From positions 1-52,581 of the forward strand of contig CAMOIE010000021.1 in assembly GCA_946615905.1 (NCBI GenBank): 52,581 nucleotides of DNA, given 5' to 3'. The notes under the pieces are model-generated. The model ran no database searches and was not told the origin of the DNA. It worked only from the letters and a program-made list of their open reading frames with translations. The position numbers were made by a program, and so were the translations under genes. This stretch comes from an uncultured Treponema sp. (lineage in GTDB: Bacteria; Spirochaetota; Spirochaetia; Treponematales; Treponemataceae). Positions 32,927 to 42,239 of this stretch are shown in pieces (positions within the stretch are counted from its first letter, which is position 1; every line of letters starts with the position of its first letter).

Positions 32927-35837
32927 AAGGATTCTCCAACTTTTTCGTCTTAGCTTTTTTTGGAACTGGAATATCAGTCTCAAATTCACCGACGGCAACA
33001 GGACTTTGCTGGAAGGATTTCTTCTCGTAGCGGCCGATTGCCTGAACAGTCCACTTGAACTTTCCCTTCTCAAAGTCAGAGTCGTCATCGATCAGCTTGG
33101 CAACATCGATTATATATGAAGTTCCATCGTAAACGGTCTCCTCGCGGACAACAGTTCCCTTTTGATCGGCGACAGAAACCTTGTATTCAACAGTCTGACT
33201 TTTTTTCTTGTCAACCTCATTCCAAGACAAGGTGATTGAGCGGGGATTATTTTTATCCTTAAGATATTTTCCGTCAAAAATTTTGGGAAGAGCCTCAAGG
33301 CCAACAGGCTCGTCCAAGGGCTCCTCAGGGAGAATTGTAAAATAAGCCCGCTTTTCTTCCTTGCCGACACCACCGTTTGAAATGTCAAAACCATCGACAG
33401 TCCATGCGACAGGAATAAGAATTTCATAGCGGCCAGGCTCAAGTCCGTCCTTTGTGTCGATTTTGATTCTATGGCCGGCGATTTTTCCAGAACTGGAAAA
33501 GACAGTCTCAACCTTTTTCTTTGAAGAATAGATGTTTTTCTTTCCTTCACGAGTATATGTTCCAAGCTGCCGGACAACAAGCTGCAAGGCTTCGATTTCA
33601 TCCGTTGGGTCTCCACTGTCCCAGTCGGCGACAAGAGGATTTTTTATCGCATCAAGAACCTGAATGCTGTCGTTCTTTTGCAAGCGAATCAGCCGCCCCT
33701 GGACATCGTGGCCAAAGACCATAACCTGAACCGGGTGAATATGCCGCAGGGTAAAGGAAGATGTCATCAACATACCGGTGCGGCGGCTGACGACTCCAGG
33801 AATCGCATTCGAGAAGGCCTGAATCTCTATCGAGTATTTTTTCTTGTCCTCAAAACCGCCGGATGTCATGTTAAGATTTTTAAGTTGGTTTCCATCGATT
33901 ATATCCTGAAAAACCTCAAGTCCGTCCTGGCGTAAAATCTTAATTTTGTAATAATCAGCATTGGCGACAGGTTCCCAGGCCATCGTATACGGTTCTCCCT
34001 CGCTGACAGAAACCCGTGTGGCATCAAGAGGATTTATCATCCTTGATGGAGGCAAAGATGGGAGGACTTCAAATTCCTTTGCCGGAGTCTCCATTTTCAA
34101 ATCGCCGTTTTCAGAAACAAGACGCCAATAGTATTCTCCCAAATCCAAATCTTTTACTTTTACGGAAGTTCCTTCCGCATCAAAAGAGGAAACTATTTGC
34201 GTAAAATTCTCATCCCGTGAAATCTGCAATTCGCTGGTAAAACCTTCCGGCAACTTTTTCTTCCATGTAAAGTTCATGTCAGGCAAAAGGTTTTGCGCAA
34301 TTCCGTAATGGTCGGCAGGTTCAACAGTGTGGATTTCAGGGACTCCCCTCATCGCAGTAAAAGAGCGAATCTCAGAAATCGGAGACTTGTTCCCCTCCCC
34401 GTCTGTCATAGTGACTGCCCAGTACCATTTTCCATCTGCAAGAGACTTTGACTTTGGCAAGGACCAGTAATTGGAGCTTGTCTCAATTTTTTCAGTCCTT
34501 GAAGAAAGGTTCTCATCCCGCGAAAGGGTTACAGTATAAAGGGAAGCCTCGCTGTCAGCCCGCCATGAAAAATTTACATCCGGTGCGGTCTCGTCAGTGT
34601 CGACAAACGAGTTGTCCTCAGGAATCAAAAGGCCCGGAGCTGAAAGAGACTCTTTTCTTGAGACCAAAAAAGACTTGACCTCTCCGCTTTGGGCAAAGCC
34701 GATTCTGTTGACTGTGTAATATGGCGTGACCCGCCAGTAGTATTTTCCTGCCTTTAGAGTCGAAACAATCGCGGAAGTCGAGGCTGTCCTCAAGTCGATT
34801 TCATTTTTTGAAAAATCCGGAGTTGAAGAAACCTCAAGCCGGTAAACAGAGGCAAGGGGGCTTTCCGTCCAAATCAGGCGGACTGCCGGAAGTTTTGAGC
34901 GGAAGTAATATGAGTAATTTTCTGACGGGGCAAGGAGTTCCGGCCTCAGTGACTGGATGACTTGCAGACGGCTGGAGGCCTCCAAAGTCTGCTCTGCGTC
35001 CGTGACCCGCCAATAATAGTTTCCTGCGGAAAGCTTTACTGGAAACTCGTTCAAAGAAGAAATGCTTTCCAATTTTGAGGAATAGACAATAGAAGAGAAA
35101 TTTTTGTCCATGGCGATTTCAAGCGACAAATCCGCCTGAGCGGCATCGCCCATGACAGTCCACTTAAAGGGAATATCCGCCCCTTCCCTGTCAAAATAGA
35201 GGACTTTTGAAGACGGGGCCGGACTTGTAACTACGAATTTCGGGGAAAGACCGCCATTTTGAACAGCGAGGCCTTCACCTTGAGTTACGGAAAGCTCTCC
35301 GTCTTTGGTCTTTACGTCAGCGGTGCCTTTTAAAACCTGCATCTGGTTGTTACCGGCGGAGACGGAGGAGCCTTTGCTTACGGCGACGGTCATGGAGCCT
35401 GAGGTAATCGTCATTCCGTTTTTGGAGTCCACGGAGTCAACGGTCGCGCTTCCCATGCCGATGTCAGCCCCTGCCCCGCCGTCCGCGTTCAAAAAGACCT
35501 GGGCCATTGAATTCTCGGACAGGTCAAGGATATTTCCATCGGTAAAATAGACGGTCGCCTCGGAAAGATTTTCCGTGCGCACTGTGTCGCCGTTATAAAG
35601 AGGAGAATTCTGCCGCAGGCGGTCCCAGACAACCCTCTCAAGGAATTTGCGCTCGGCAGTTTTATATTTGAATGTGATTGTCGCAATCGGCTCTTCGTTC
35701 ACCTTTGACAGGGAGCGGAAAAAACTGTTGTAGAAAAGCAAGCCGGAAATCGCAGCCCCGCATGCGCTCAGGTAGACAGCAAAAATGAACGGAAGAAGAA
35801 GATTACTTTTTAACTTGTATCTTGTTTTCTTCCTCAT
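32916..35837 (-). CDS. FecR-domain protein with fibronectin type III-like repeats
   Basis: 973 residues. A basic N-terminus and one membrane helix (about 12-36, LLLPFIFAVYLSACGAAISGLLFY) anchor the protein. A FecR domain follows (LRQNSPLYNGDTVRTENLSEATVYFTDGNILDLSENSMAQVF and VSKGSSVSAGNNQMQVLKGTADV). The rest is a series of about six to eight Fn3-like modules, each with a W-R/K-V pattern such as GNYYWRVTDAE, GKYYWRVTPYY, DGKWYWAVTMTD and LGEYYWRLVSENGD. FecR domains usually sense or relay periplasmic signals; Fn3-like units bind other proteins or glycans. It overlaps the cyclase gene by 35 bases and the barrel-like gene by 11 bases, so production is coupled to both. Confidence 0.85.
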   Translation of the reverse strand: MRKKTRYKLKSNLLLPFIFAVYLSACGAAISGLLFYNSFFRSLSKVNEEPIATITFKYKTAERKFLERVVWDRLRQNSPLYNGDTVRTENLSEATVYFTDGNILDLSENSMAQVFLNADGGAGADIGMGSATVDSVDSKNGMTITSGSMTVAVSKGSSVSAGNNQMQVLKGTADVKTKDGELSVTQGEGLAVQNGGLSPKFVVTSPAPSSKVLYFDREGADIPFKWTVMGDAAQADLSLEIAMDKNFSSIVYSSKLESISSLNEFPVKLSAGNYYWRVTDAEQTLEASSRLQVIQSLRPELLAPSENYSYYFRSKLPAVRLIWTESPLASVYRLEVSSTPDFSKNEIDLRTASTSAIVSTLKAGKYYWRVTPYYTVNRIGFAQSGEVKSFLVSRKESLSAPGLLIPEDNSFVDTDETAPDVNFSWRADSEASLYTVTLSRDENLSSRTEKIETSSNYWSLPKSKSLADGKWYWAVTMTDGEGNKSPISEIRSFTAMRGVPEIHTVEPADHYGIAQNLLPDMNFTWKKKLPEGFTSELQISRDENFTQIVSSFDAEGTSVKVKDLDLGEYYWRLVSENGDLKMETPAKEFEVLPSLPPSRMINPLDATRVSVSEGEPYTMAWEPVANADYYKIKILRQDGLEVFQDIIDGNQLKNLNMTSGGFEDKKKYSIEIQAFSNAIPGVVSRRTGMLMTSSFTLRHIHPVQVMVFGHDVQGRLIRLQKNDSIQVLDAIKNPLVADWDSGDPTDEIEALQLVVRQLGTYTREGKKNIYSSKKKVETVFSSSGKIAGHRIKIDTKDGLEPGRYEILIPVAWTVDGFDISNGGVGKEEKRAYFTILPEEPLDEPVGLEALPKIFDGKYLKDKNNPRSITLSWNEVDKKKSQTVEYKVSVADQKGTVVREETVYDGTSYIIDVAKLIDDDSDFEKGKFKWTVQAIGRYEKKSFQQSPVAVGEFETDIPVPKKAKTKKLENPYGL

Positions 35838-38028
35838 TCAGATTTACCTTCTCAAAGTCAGGAATCGGAATTCCCAAAAGCGAGCGAACCTCGTTAAGAG
35901 TTTTCGGGCCTGTCTTGCCGACGGCTTTCAGACAGTCCGGGTCAGCCTTAAAGTCAGGATTTTTTCCCTGGCGGAAAAATTCTTCTATATCAAACTGGGG
36001 CAGGTTCACAACGCCGTAAAAGTGCTGCGCACCCTTTCCCTTTACCTCGAATTCGACAGGAATTCTTTCTACAATAATTTCGTCCTTTTCAAATTCCGGC
36101 TTTAACGTAAAGTCGTTCTCCTCACAGCGGATGTATTCCTTTTTGAGAAGATTGTAAGTGTCCTCAGTAATCAGAACGTCAGTGCCGCAAGGCTTGTTGG
36201 AGCTTTCGGTTCTGGAGGCGAAGTTCACCGCGTCTCCGATTGCAGTGTATTCCATCTTGTCCTCAGAACCCATGATTCCGCAGGTCGCACGACCGGTATT
36301 CAGACCGCAGCCGATTCTGATATGGGGCTTGTAGGTGGCCTTAGGCTCGTTTTTGTGGGCCTCGGTAAAAGCTGCCGCATCCTTGTTGTATTTCATCAAC
36401 GCATAGCGCATGGCGATTGTCCCGTGGATGGCGTTTACGGCATCTTCCCTTATGTGGGCAAGATGGCTCTGCTGGGCAGCGGCCTTTTTGGGGTCAGAGT
36501 CAGGAAGATTCTCAAAATCAAGGGAGTCGTCCCTCATGATTCCCCAGACCGCCATAATCGCATCTCCCTCGAATTTGTCGATATTTCCCTGGCTCAGAGT
36601 GACGCACTCAACCATACGGCTCATGTAGTCGTTCAAAAATCCGATGATTTCGCGCGGGGAATCCTCCTCGAACTTCTGCTTGAAGCCGTCAGAGATAGCC
36701 GTGAATCCACGGATGTCGGAGAAGAAAATCGTGATGTCCTTCAAGTGGGGGTCAAAGTCGATTTCTTTGCGGGCGATTGCCTTGGCGACGTTTTTGTTCG
36801 TGAATTTGGAGAATGTGTTCAAAAATCCAATCTCATCTTTGGTGGACTGGTTCAAGACTCCGATTTCATCCCCGCGTTTTTTGTCTTTTAAAAGCGAGAG
36901 AATCTCAGTGTCAAAGTTTCCGTTCTGGATTTCCTCGGCGGCGGCCGCAAGACGGCGCAAATGGACTGCAATGGCAAAGCGGGTAAAGCAGAGGATGACG
37001 ATGATTGAGACAAAGAAAACGACCAGAGTCAGGTAAATGTTGTTCTTTCTGGTGGTCAAAACGCCCTCAATCACATAAGAAAGGGGGACAGTCGTCAGCA
37101 CGGAAATATCACCGACTGAGAGCTTGCAGTAAGCCCCGTAATACTCGCTTATGACAGTCTCCTCAACTTTCTCGCCTTTTCTCTCGACTTCAACAGTCTC
37201 CTCGACCGGGAAAAGAATCTGACGGCTTTCGGTTCCGTTCTGGTTCTCAGAGCGCATTTTCTGGACGAGGGGGTGATTTTTCATGCTTTCCCCCCGGATG
37301 ATTCTCTCTGACTCAGGATAGAAAAGCAGGTTGTCGGAGTCGTTGATTAAAAAAGTCGTGTTCACGGAAGAAGTTCCGAGGATTTCAGAAATCGACTCAA
37401 GTGAGAAAGTGATTACGCAAGTCTGCTCCAAACCGTTCTCTTTATATGGAAAGAAAATCGAAATCACAGGAAAGCCGAAAAATGGCGATGGATTTTCGAC
37501 AATCGTCTCCCCATGACAGGAGCGGCTGATAAGCTCGTAATTCTCATCAAAGAATTTTTTTATTGTGCCGGTGTCGATTTCGTTCGAGATAAAAAACTGG
37601 CTGTTCACGATGTTCTGGTTTCTGACGGCGATATCCTCAGTGCCCAGAATGTCAATCGCGGCTATGTCGGCATTGCGCTCAAAAAAGAAAATCTCCGCCT
37701 GGCGGGCAAGCGCCCTTGAGGAGTTTCCGGCGGCGTTCCGCAAGTCAAGGAGCTGGAAGACGTTCGAGCGGACTGTGGCGATTTTGTCCTCGACAGTCTT
37801 CGCCGCGCTTATATTGAGCGAAAGGTTTGAATTCTCCGCCGTGCGGCGAACGTCCTTACCGATAAAATATGAATTTAAATATGTGACGGAACCCAGCGAA
37901 ATAAGGACAATCAAGCCGATAATCATAGCAAGCTTGACACCCAAAGGGAATGAAACTTTATAGGCACTCTTTGTCTTAGACTTTTTACTTTTTTTTCTCA
38001 TAACTTTGCCCCGGAGCATCGATTTCAC
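35803..38028 (-). CDS. Membrane sensor class III adenylate/guanylate cyclase
   Basis: 741 residues. A lysine-rich start (KKSKKSKTKSAYK) precedes a membrane helix (about 30-50), a large periplasmic sensor (about 55-335), a second helix (LTLVVFFVSIIVILCFTRF) and a HAMP-like linker (HLRRLAAAAEEIQNGNFDTEI). The cyclase domain follows from about 430: FFSDIRGFTAIS (first metal Asp), NIDKFEGDAIMAVWG (second Asp and the Lys typical of adenine recognition) and AIGDAVNFASRTES. It should make cAMP in response to an extracellular cue. A PilZ-free C-terminal tail of about 60 residues remains unassigned. The GTG start has an AGGG six bases upstream; ATG codons at 38019 and 38001 (MRKKSKK) are alternatives. 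It is the first gene of the envelope operon. Confidence 0.9.
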   Translation of the reverse strand: MKSMLRGKVMRKKSKKSKTKSAYKVSFPLGVKLAMIIGLIVLISLGSVTYLNSYFIGKDVRRTAENSNLSLNISAAKTVEDKIATVRSNVFQLLDLRNAAGNSSRALARQAEIFFFERNADIAAIDILGTEDIAVRNQNIVNSQFFISNEIDTGTIKKFFDENYELISRSCHGETIVENPSPFFGFPVISIFFPYKENGLEQTCVITFSLESISEILGTSSVNTTFLINDSDNLLFYPESERIIRGESMKNHPLVQKMRSENQNGTESRQILFPVEETVEVERKGEKVEETVISEYYGAYCKLSVGDISVLTTVPLSYVIEGVLTTRKNNIYLTLVVFFVSIIVILCFTRFAIAVHLRRLAAAAEEIQNGNFDTEILSLLKDKKRGDEIGVLNQSTKDEIGFLNTFSKFTNKNVAKAIARKEIDFDPHLKDITIFFSDIRGFTAISDGFKQKFEEDSPREIIGFLNDYMSRMVECVTLSQGNIDKFEGDAIMAVWGIMRDDSLDFENLPDSDPKKAAAQQSHLAHIREDAVNAIHGTIAMRYALMKYNKDAAAFTEAHKNEPKATYKPHIRIGCGLNTGRATCGIMGSEDKMEYTAIGDAVNFASRTESSNKPCGTDVLITEDTYNLLKKEYIRCEENDFTLKPEFEKDEIIVERIPVEFEVKGKGAQHFYGVVNLPQFDIEEFFRQGKNPDFKADPDCLKAVGKTGPKTLNEVRSLLGIPIPDFEKVNLNEEENKIQVKK

Positions 38029-38052
38029 TTACAGCCCTGCCAACACGTCTAT

Positions 38053-38112
38053 ACATACATACATATAGTTATGGGGGGGGGGTAAAGAAAAGTTTTTTTC
38101 TCTATTATTATA
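38053..38112 (-). promoter_or_regulatory. Promoter and leader of the cyclase operon with C10 homopolymer and TATG repeats
   Basis: On the minus strand a TATAAT box (38107-38112) precedes a run of ten C residues (38073-38082) and a TATG-type tandem repeat (about 38053-38066). These sit in the leader about 45-55 bases before the start codon. No good -35 box is visible. Confidence 0.6.
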
Positions 38113-38170
38113 ATCGTAACATAAATGCTATAAAATAACAATGAATATTAAATTTGTTTAAAAAATTCAC

Positions 38171-38206
38171 AAAAAAAGCTGCCCCCGCGTTTGCGCAAGG
38201 TCAGCT
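38171..38206 (-). terminator. Rho-independent terminator after ilvB
   Basis: On the minus strand AAGCTG and its partner CAGCTT close a GC-rich stem (with GCGC/CGCG inner part and a few mismatches), followed by seven Ts (38171-38177). It is about 25 bases past the ilvB stop. Confidence 0.75.
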
Positions 38207-38232
38207 TATTCATTTTACTTTCTCACTGATTT

Positions 38233-39942
38233 TCAGACTTCCATAATCGGCTCGTCAATCGGTTTTCCGCCCGGAACCATCGGAAGAACCATCTCATTGA
38301 GCCTAATCGTACAGTCAATCACAGCGGCTTTTTTCTGGCTAACGGCATCGTCAAAGGCTCTCTTGAACTCCTCCTCGTTGGCGCACCTGTAGCCACGGAT
38401 TCCGTAGGACTCGGCGAGTTTCACCCAGTCAGGCCCGAAATCCAAGGTGGTCGCTGAATAGCGGCCTCCGTAGAAAAGATTCTGCCACTGGCGGACCATT
38501 CCCAAAGTCCCGTTGTTCATGATGACAGTAATATTTGGAAGATTGTAGTGGCAGATTGTCGCAAGCTCGTTGCAGTTCATGCGGAAGGAGCCGTCTCCCG
38601 CGAAGTTCACTACCCTCTTGTCAGGATTTCCGATTTGTGCTCCGATTGAGGCACCGGTTCCAAATCCCATGGTTCCAAGTCCGCCAGATGTGAGGAAAGA
38701 CTTTGGCTTTGAGAATGGATAGAACTGGGCGACCCACATCTGGTGCTGGCCGACCTCAGTGGAGATAATCGCATTGTCACCGAGCTTTTCCGCCACGTAC
38801 TCGCAGATAAAGCGGGGGTGCAGGTCGCATTTCTCAGTGTACATCGGAGGCTCTATTTTCTTCCAGCCGGAGACTTTTGAAAGCCATTCCTTATGCTCAG
38901 CCTTTTCGATTTTGGGAATAAGGCGGGAGAGGATTTCCTTCACATTGCCGACAAGAGAGCCGACTGTGCGGATATTCTTGTCGATTTCGGCAGGGTCAAT
39001 GTCGATCTGGAAGACTTTTGAATTTCTTGCGAATTTCTTCGGATCGGAAACAACGCGGTCAGAGAACCTTGCCCCGATCGCAAGCAAAAGATCAGATTCG
39101 CTTACGGCTGAGTTGGATGCCTTTGTTCCGTGCATACCGACCATTCCTGTGCAAAGCTCGTGCTTAGATGGGAAGGCAGACTTAGCCATCAATGTGACGC
39201 AGACAGGGATATTGGCCTTTTCAGCAAGCTCTTTCAACTCATCCTGCGCACCTGCGATACGGACTCCTCCACCGCAGTAGATTACAGGACGCTGGGCAGC
39301 GTTAATCAGCTTGGCGGCCTGCTCAATCTGCTCGTCAGTGACATCGGCGGTCTTTACGATTCTGCGCAAGTTCGCCTTTTGAATCTCAAGCTCTTTTGCA
39401 GACTTTGCGCCAGCCGGAGACGGAGTATACTCAACTGTAGCGGCTGTGATGTCCTTGGGAATGTCAATCAAGACAGGACCTGGACGGCCGGACTTTGCGA
39501 CAAGGAAAGCCTCGCGGATAATAGAGGCGAGTTTTTTCACGTCGCGGACGATATAATTCATCTTTGTAATCGGCATTGTGATGCCTGTGATGTCGACTTC
39601 CTGAAAGGAATCCTTGCCGAGAAGAGAAGTTCCTACGTTGCAGGTAATCGCAATCAGAGGAACAGAATCCATGTAGGCAGTCGCGATTCCAGTGACCAAG
39701 TTTGTAGCTCCGGGGCCTGATGTCGCCATGCAGACTCCGACTTTTCCTGTTGACCTGGCATAGCCGTCAGCCGCGTGGGCAGCCCCCTGTTCGTGCGCCG
39801 TCAGAATATGGCGGATTCTGTTTGAGTTTTTGTACAATTCATCGTAAATATTCAGGATTGCGCCGCCCGGATAGCCGAACACGGTGTCAACGCCCTGCTC
39901 GATTAAACACTCCACAACGACCTGTGCGCCTGTAATTTTCAT
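38233..39942 (-). CDS. ilvB: Acetolactate synthase, large (catalytic) subunit
   Basis: 569 residues, the usual length. The N-terminal thiamine diphosphate-binding part has GYPGGAILNIYDELY and the catalytic Glu51 in HEQGAAHAADGYAR. The middle FAD domain follows, and the C-terminal thiamine diphosphate motif is GDGSFRMNCNELATICHYNLPN with the FLTSGGLGTMGFG segment. It condenses two pyruvates to acetolactate (valine/leucine) or pyruvate with 2-oxobutyrate (isoleucine). The regulatory subunit gene ilvN is not adjacent; ilvD lies 19 bases upstream on the same strand. The ATG follows GGGAGAAAGACT. A terminator marks the end of the two-gene unit. Confidence 0.95.
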   Translation of the reverse strand: MKITGAQVVVECLIEQGVDTVFGYPGGAILNIYDELYKNSNRIRHILTAHEQGAAHAADGYARSTGKVGVCMATSGPGATNLVTGIATAYMDSVPLIAITCNVGTSLLGKDSFQEVDITGITMPITKMNYIVRDVKKLASIIREAFLVAKSGRPGPVLIDIPKDITAATVEYTPSPAGAKSAKELEIQKANLRRIVKTADVTDEQIEQAAKLINAAQRPVIYCGGGVRIAGAQDELKELAEKANIPVCVTLMAKSAFPSKHELCTGMVGMHGTKASNSAVSESDLLLAIGARFSDRVVSDPKKFARNSKVFQIDIDPAEIDKNIRTVGSLVGNVKEILSRLIPKIEKAEHKEWLSKVSGWKKIEPPMYTEKCDLHPRFICEYVAEKLGDNAIISTEVGQHQMWVAQFYPFSKPKSFLTSGGLGTMGFGTGASIGAQIGNPDKRVVNFAGDGSFRMNCNELATICHYNLPNITVIMNNGTLGMVRQWQNLFYGGRYSATTLDFGPDWVKLAESYGIRGYRCANEEEFKRAFDDAVSQKKAAVIDCTIRLNEMVLPMVPGGKPIDEPIMEV

Positions 39943-39961
39943 AGTCTTTCTCCCTTAGTAA

Positions 39962-41653
39962 TTATTGCAATATCGCGCCCTTGTCGGCGGATGAAACCAG
40001 CTTGGCGTATCTAGCAAGATAGCCAGTCGTGACTTTCGGGGCGGGAGCCTTCCATGCGGCCTTGCGCTTTGCAAGCTCCTCATCGCTCACCTCAAGGTGA
40101 ATCTTGTAGTTGTTCATGTCCAGGGTGATTTTGTCCCCTTCCTGAACCAGGGCAATCGGGCCTCCGACAGCGGCCTCTGGAGAGCAGTGTCCCAAAGAAG
40201 CCCCTCTAGTGGCACCTGAGAAGCGGCCGTCAGTAATCAAGGCGACCTGCTTGTCTAAGCCCTGTCCTGCGAGGGCGGCAGTGACTGCCAGCATTTCCCT
40301 CATGCCGGGGCCGCCTTTCGGGCCTTCGTAGCGGATTACGACAACATCACCGGCCTTAATCTGGCTTTTCTGGACTGCCTCCATAGCCTCAGACTCATCG
40401 TCAAATACGCGGGCGGGGCCTGTGTACTCCATAAGTTCCTTGGCGCAGGCAGAGCGTTTTACGACAGTTCCGTTGGGAGCCAGATTTCCGAAAAGAACCG
40501 CGATTCCGCCGTTGGCTGAATAGGGATTTTCAATCGGACGCAAGATCTCAGGATTGCGGTTCACCACACCCTTGATGTTCTCGGCGATTGTCTTTCCTGT
40601 GCTTGTTATCATGTCAGTCTTAATCAGATTTTTCTTTGCAAGCTCCGCGAGGACAGCCTGAACACCGCCGGCATCGTCAAGCTCGCAGATGAATGTATGT
40701 CCCGCCGGGGCCAAGTGGCAGAGGTTTGGAGTTCTCTCAGAAATCTCGTTGACCTCGTGAAGGTCAATCTCGATTCCCGCCTCATGGGCGATTGCAGGAA
40801 CGTGGAGCATCGTGTTTGATGAGCAGCCTAAAGCCATGTCAGCGGCCAGGGCGTTGCGGAAGGAGTCCGCCGTCATCATCTGGCGGGCGGTGATTCCCTT
40901 TTTGTACATCTCCATAACCTGCATTCCAGCGTGCTTTGCAAGGGAGATGCGGCGGCCAGTTACAGCCGGGATAGTTCCGTTCCCTGGAAGACCAAGTCCA
41001 AGGACTTCCGTGAGGCAGTTCATAGAATTCGCGGTGAACATGCCGGAACATGCCCCGCAGCCTGGACAAGCGTAGTGCTCAAGCTCGCAGAGCTGGCTCT
41101 CGTTGATTTTTCCGACAGCAAGTCCACCGACAGCCTCAAACATGTCCGTCAAAGAAAGATTTTTGTCTGAATAGGGGTTGGTCTTGTCGCTTCCGGGCAG
41201 GTGGCCTGGCATCATGGGGCCGCCTGAGCAGAAAACAGTTGGCAGGTCAAGGCGGGCTGCGGCCATCAGCATACCGGGAACGATTTTGTCGCAGTTGGGA
41301 ATCATGACAAGGGCGTCAAACTGGTGGGCCTTGGCCACGCATTCAACGGAGTCGGCGATAAGCTCGCGGGTGACGAGAGAATACTTCATTCCCTCATGCC
41401 CCATGGCGATTCCGTCACAAACTCCGATTGCGGGGAATTCAATAGGTGTTCCTCCGGCCATGCGGACTCCGGCCTTTACAGCCTCGGCAATCCGGTCAAG
41501 CTCTGCATGACCGGGGATAATCTCGTTTTTTGCGCAGCAGACGCCTACAAGAGGCCGCTCAAGCTCTTCGTCTGTGTATCCCATCGCATAAAAAAGACTC
41601 CTGTGGGGAGCGCGGGCCGAACCTTTAACGGCGTTGTCGCTTTTCTTTGCCAT
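39962..41653 (-). CDS. ilvD: Dihydroxy-acid dehydratase
   Basis: 563 residues from the ATG at 41653. Iron-sulfur and active-site motifs are [24 protein letters not shown] and [19 protein letters not shown], all typical of IlvD/Edd. It dehydrates 2,3-dihydroxy-3-methylbutanoate and its isoleucine-route analogue to the 2-keto acids. The open frame reaches 41716 (21 more residues), but that part is promoter and leader. The chosen ATG has AAGAGG seven bases upstream, while Met20 lies too close to it. The promoter TTGACG-17-TACTAT falls at 41688-41716. ilvB follows by 19 bases; ilvC and ilvN are not in this window. Confidence 0.95.
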   Translation of the reverse strand: MAKKSDNAVKGSARAPHRSLFYAMGYTDEELERPLVGVCCAKNEIIPGHAELDRIAEAVKAGVRMAGGTPIEFPAIGVCDGIAMGHEGMKYSLVTRELIADSVECVAKAHQFDALVMIPNCDKIVPGMLMAAARLDLPTVFCSGGPMMPGHLPGSDKTNPYSDKNLSLTDMFEAVGGLAVGKINESQLCELEHYACPGCGACSGMFTANSMNCLTEVLGLGLPGNGTIPAVTGRRISLAKHAGMQVMEMYKKGITARQMMTADSFRNALAADMALGCSSNTMLHVPAIAHEAGIEIDLHEVNEISERTPNLCHLAPAGHTFICELDDAGGVQAVLAELAKKNLIKTDMITSTGKTIAENIKGVVNRNPEILRPIENPYSANGGIAVLFGNLAPNGTVVKRSACAKELMEYTGPARVFDDESEAMEAVQKSQIKAGDVVVIRYEGPKGGPGMREMLAVTAALAGQGLDKQVALITDGRFSGATRGASLGHCSPEAAVGGPIALVQEGDKITLDMNNYKIHLEVSDEELAKRKAAWKAPAPKVTTGYLARYAKLVSSADKGAILQ

Positions 41654-41687
41654 ACTCATACCTCTTATAAACGTCTTCTTGTTTATA

Positions 41688-41716
41688 ATAGTACCCGCCC
41701 GCCCCTTTTGCGTCAA
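41688..41716 (-). promoter_or_regulatory. Promoter of ilvD-ilvB
   Basis: On the minus strand TTGACG (41711-41716), a 17-base spacer and TACTAT (41688-41693). The leader to the ATG would be about 30 bases. No T-box or attenuator is apparent. Confidence 0.65.
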
Positions 41717-41825
41717 GACTTTTTGTTAAAAAATAATAAAGTAACTTTAGTATTATTAAATAAATTATTTTTTTACAATTTACTATTTGACAATTTGCGT
41801 AATTTTCAATATGCTTGTTTTATCT

Positions 41826-41898
41826 GATCGATTAGCCCAGCTGGTAGAGCGCCACCTTCACACGGTGGATGTCGTTGGTTCAAGTCCAATATCGATCA
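41826..41898 (+). tRNA. tRNA-Val (anticodon CAC)
   Basis: A complete cloverleaf: acceptor stem GATCGAT with ATCGATC, D-arm GCCC...GAGC (one C-A mismatch), anticodon stem CCACC/GGTGG with loop TTCACAC, a five-base variable loop and T-arm GTTGG-TTCAAGT-CCAAT. The anticodon CAC reads GUG (valine). CCA is not encoded. The last 18-19 bases recur at 42078-42096. Confidence 0.92.
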
Positions 41899-41900
41899 CG

Positions 41901-41935
41901 AAAAAAGACTTTCCGCTATGGGAAGTCTTTTTTAT
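41901..41935 (+). terminator. Terminator after tRNA-Val
   Basis: AAAAAAGACTT and AAGTCTTTTTT form an 11-base stem with a short GC-containing loop, ending in a T run. It lies 3 bases after the tRNA. Confidence 0.85.
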
Positions 41936-41963
41936 TTTAGAAGAATATTACGCTATGCAGACC

Positions 41964-42096
41964 TTGGACTTGAACCGGAGAGAGCGCCGAGCAAGTGCGA
42001 GGGAAAGGCGGCAAGGAAGCCGCCGTCAGCGAACGCAGGCGGGCTGAAAGGAGCAACACGATGTTGCGACTGGAAGCCAAGTCCAATATCGATCAC
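41964..42096. repeat. Hairpin-rich element flanked by tRNA-Val T-arm/3'-end copies
   Basis: The left end (41964-41976, TTGGACTTGAACC) is an inverted copy of the tRNA-Val T-arm (41877-41889). The right end (42078-42096, CAAGTCCAATATCGATCAC) is a direct 19-base copy of its 3' end (41881-41899). Between them are hairpins GGCGGC-AAGGAA-GCCGCC and GCAACA-CGA-TGTTGC. The element has no open reading frame of note. Confidence 0.75.
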
Positions 42097-42112
42097 AAAA
42101 GAGACTAAATGC

Positions 42113-42206
42113 GGCAGGGATTGGAGGGGGCACGAAGTGCGTGCGCAAGCACCGGCCGTGAGGGAAAGCCCCGCAAAGCCCGGCGGCACGAAGTGCCGTG
42201 CCGCCC
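42113..42206. repeat. Type II structured repeat, copy 1
   Basis: Contains GGCAGGGATTG at the left end and GCAAAGCCCGGC (42173-42184). Hairpins are GCAC-GAA-GTGC (42130-42140), GTGC-GCAA-GCAC (42141-42152) and CGGCAC-GAA-GTGCCG (42184-42198). The reverse complement of 45655-45885 shares the two core motifs. The rest of the 41899-42239 gap is covered by this and the preceding element. Confidence 0.7.
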
Positions 42207-42239
42207 AAAAGAAGTTCAAAAAGAGCAGAATGGGCGAGA

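Noticed and set aside
41654..41760. T-box or leader peptide before ilvD
   Set aside because: The promoter is about 35 bases from the start and leaves no room for a T-box.
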